From Gnetum montanum (lineage: Eukaryota > Streptophyta > Gnetopsida > Gnetales > Gnetaceae): DNA of 44,281 nucleotides. Shown piece by piece: positions 42,901 to 44,281 of this stretch (position 1 is the first letter of the stretch; every line of letters begins with the position of its first letter). A program made the translations under genes and the position numbers. The DNA is taken from the NCBI GenBank assembly GCA_015680685.1, contig MNCI01004126.1, positions 391,384-435,664 of the forward strand. The letters run 5' to 3'. The notes under the pieces are model-generated. The model searched no databases. It was given only the letters and a program-made list of their open reading frames with translations, and was not told the origin of the DNA.

Positions 42901-43741
42901 GCTGAGCTTGTACGACCTCTTGATGACTTCTCGAGAACACCGCGAGGCTATGGTACGCATGTTGACGTCCATATCAGTGGATGCCAGCTTGCCGGCGGAA
43001 GAGAAAGCGATACACGCTATCATGTTTCCTCCTGAAGCTGAAACACCTAAGCTTGCCTCGTTGACCTTTCTGGACAAGTCTGTTAAAGATGATCTGGAGA
43101 AAGGTCAAGTAACGACTGAACCCATGTTCATCACTATTCGGGTCGGCCAGTACCGTATCCGGAGGGTGCACGTGGATGATGGTGCAGCTACTAATGTCGT
43201 TCCCTATTCCATCGTGGATAGGCTGGGTTTGGTCGACTAGATCACTCCCACGACGACAGCCTGCGTAAAATCATTCAATGGGGCATGGGTTCAGGTCAAG
43301 GGGACGGTGCGTATTGAGTTTGTGGCGGGGAATCAATTCCCAACGGAAGCCACATTCTTAGTCATTGAGGAGATGCCCGGCTTCAACCTGATCTTAGGGA
43401 GATCGTGGTTAGCCCAGCTGAGGGCGGTCTCGTCGCCGATCCATCAGGAGATACACCTGCCCTACGCCGGAGGGGAGGTTGTCATACGCGGCGACGAGGT
43501 CACCCCCAGGACTGTTAACAATATCGAAGAAGAACGAGGTTCGGAGATCGAAATGGCTGACGATCAGTCCCATCTCCAAGCCCCTGAACAAGACAACAAG
43601 GACAATGGAGACAATGGTCTCGCCTGGGCCGACCTGCCATTTCCAGATGACAGCGTAGAGGAGTCAAACCCCAAACCTCCTTGCCCTTACGCAGCACTCG
43701 ATGTGAAAGCCATTAAGAAACAATTGCGTATCGACAACTGA
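39944..43741 (+). pseudogene. Element 2 gag-protease, one 1265-codon frame with six internal TAG stops
   Basis: ATG 39944 opens a frame kept for 3.8 kb without a frameshift to TGA 43739-43741. In order: an N-terminal extension (RRSLRLQGKDP at 40064; EEYNFICVKIQARL); a Pro/Gln-rich linker; the gag domain (FPHFTKYNGEGDPNTHL at about 41205, then MSLTGKALDWYRALP at 41320-41365); a Tat-type zinc segment (FCDYHQMCGHDTDYC near 42105-42150); Pro-rich repeats; and the aspartic protease (VHVDDGAATNVVPY near 43165-43205; NLILGRSWLAQL near 43385). The last residues (AIKKQL) match Element 1's end. The internal stops are TAG 40052, 40502, 40508, 40892, 42452 and 43238. It would encode capsid and maturation protease. 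Confidence 0.93.
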
Positions 43742-43982
43742 ACAATGGTCATCTGCGTATAGCGTTAGTCACGTGTAAGTTAGCGTACTCCCCGTTTGGC
43801 TGCTTTTTTGTTTGTTTTCAATACATTTTTTACGCTACGTCTATTTTATCTGTGTTTACGCTTGGCATTTTCCTGCGTGTTTTATCTGCATTTACGCTTG
43901 TTATTTTCTTGCGTGTTAGCTGTGCTCATTCCTTTACGCATTTATCCCGGATTACATTTACGCAAGTTATTCTTACGCTCTG
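43742..43982 (+). other. Spacer after gag-protease of Element 2
   Basis: T-rich with several TTTACGCTT words (an echo of the LTR hairpin arms) and no credible coding sequence. Open stretches at 43796-44079 are repeat artefacts. Confidence 0.6.
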
Positions 43983-44123
43983 GGCCCGCAACGGCCTTAA
44001 ACTAGTTATTTTTACGCTCTTGGCCCGCAACGGCCTTAAACTATTTATCTCTTATGCTCCTGGCCCGCAACGGCCTTAAACTATTTAACTTTTACGCTCT
44101 TGGCCCGCAACGGCCTTAAACTA
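43983..44123. repeat. Four tandem GGCCCGCAACGGCCTTAAACTA units
   Basis: Identical 22-bp cores at 43983, 44022, 44062 and 44102 with 39-40 bp period. The reverse complement (TAGTTTAAGGCCGTTGCGGGCC) is the same motif as in Element 1, in the same orientation relative to the element. Confidence 0.95.
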
Positions 44124-44226
44124 AGACCTTATAAACAAAAAAAAATGATAAGCACTTAACATTCAATCAAGTTTTATAACCTTTGCAAGTCATTTGAGAC
44201 ATGATATTACACCAACATTAACAAAA

Positions 44227-44281
44227 TTAGGCATTTCCCCTGCTGCCACTGTCACCAGTGTCCTTCAACTCTGGATCCAGT
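44227..44281 (-). CDS. Possible C-terminus of an antisense gene in Element 2 (partial)
   Basis: On the minus strand an open frame enters from the window edge and reads LDPELKDTGDSGSRGNA before TAA at 44229-44227. It is acidic, Gly/Ser-rich and ends in Ala, like the C-terminus of Element 1's antisense gene (GDDPPVTDA). It lies 486 bp from the gag-protease stop, against 543 bp in Element 1, with the same repeat block between. Only 17 codons are visible, so this rests mainly on position. Confidence 0.4.
   Translation of the reverse strand, partial: LDPELKDTGDSGSRGNA

Larger units (their letters stand above)
38193..44281 (+). mobile_element. Element 2: Tat/Ogre-like retrotransposon, sense strand, 3' part outside window
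   Basis: LTR 38193-39666, primer site 39673-39689, leader, gag-protease 39944-43741, spacer with AGTTTAAGGCC repeats and the tail of a minus-strand gene at the window edge. The gag-protease protein and the spacer design match Element 1, so they are the same lineage, but the LTR sequence is different. It inserted into Element F's 3' LTR and is therefore younger than F. Confidence 0.88.

Noticed and set aside
39944-43741. TAG reassigned as a sense codon
   Set aside because: Other frames in the window are broken by TAA and TGA as well, and CAG-to-TAG transition explains the pattern in a plant genome.

Overview
The window looks like nuclear DNA from a plant with a large, retrotransposon-packed genome. 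Nearly everything recognisable is Ty3/gypsy LTR-retrotransposon sequence with plant-type features: Tat- and Athila-like gag-protease, a dual RNase H, LTRs of 0.8-1.6 kb and primer sites beginning TGGC. The only likely host gene is one GC-rich glycosyltransferase, which is broken. Its high GC against AT-rich flanks is monocot-like, but the species cannot be fixed from this.

Layout. Bases 1-13236 are Element 1, a Tat/Ogre-like element on the minus strand: LTR 12091-~13236, primer site, gag-protease 11500-7280, and RT, RNase H and a second RNase H 1722-2, running off the left edge. Between protease and RT lies a 4.4 kb plus-strand (antisense) gene with its own TATA box and eight exons, 2374-6737. 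Bases ~13237-17562 are a 5'-truncated Athila-like element (A) with its 3' LTR. Bases 18141-24755 are a non-autonomous relative (BC) with both LTRs, a primer site, gag and a 3' sense ORF, but no polymerase. Bases 25378-26169 are a solo LTR of the same superfamily with a perfect 5-bp target duplication; it interrupts Element E (about 26170-31330, minus strand), an internally deleted gypsy element.

Bases 31770-33133 hold a UDP-glycosyltransferase pseudogene preceded by three perfect 52-bp repeats. Bases 33134-35806 are AT-rich with a LINE remnant. Bases 35807-38192 are Element F, an LTR-dominated deletion derivative whose 3' LTR is cut by Element 2. Bases 38193-44281 are Element 2, a sense-strand relative of Element 1 with LTR, primer site and gag-protease. 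Its right edge shows the same repeats and the tail of what looks like the same kind of antisense gene.

The strongest candidate for something new is the antisense gene of Element 1. Seven introns with GT-AG borders all join in phase to give a 1065-codon frame, broken by four stop codons. Its N-terminal part resembles the FCP1/NIF-type HAD phosphatase fold, but both catalytic Asp motifs are replaced. The gene sits between protease and RT, is flanked on both sides by the same short repeat, and seems to have a counterpart at the same place in Element 2. A second pattern is that three LTR families each carry arrays of short CpG-rich palindromes or hairpins just upstream of their TATA boxes.
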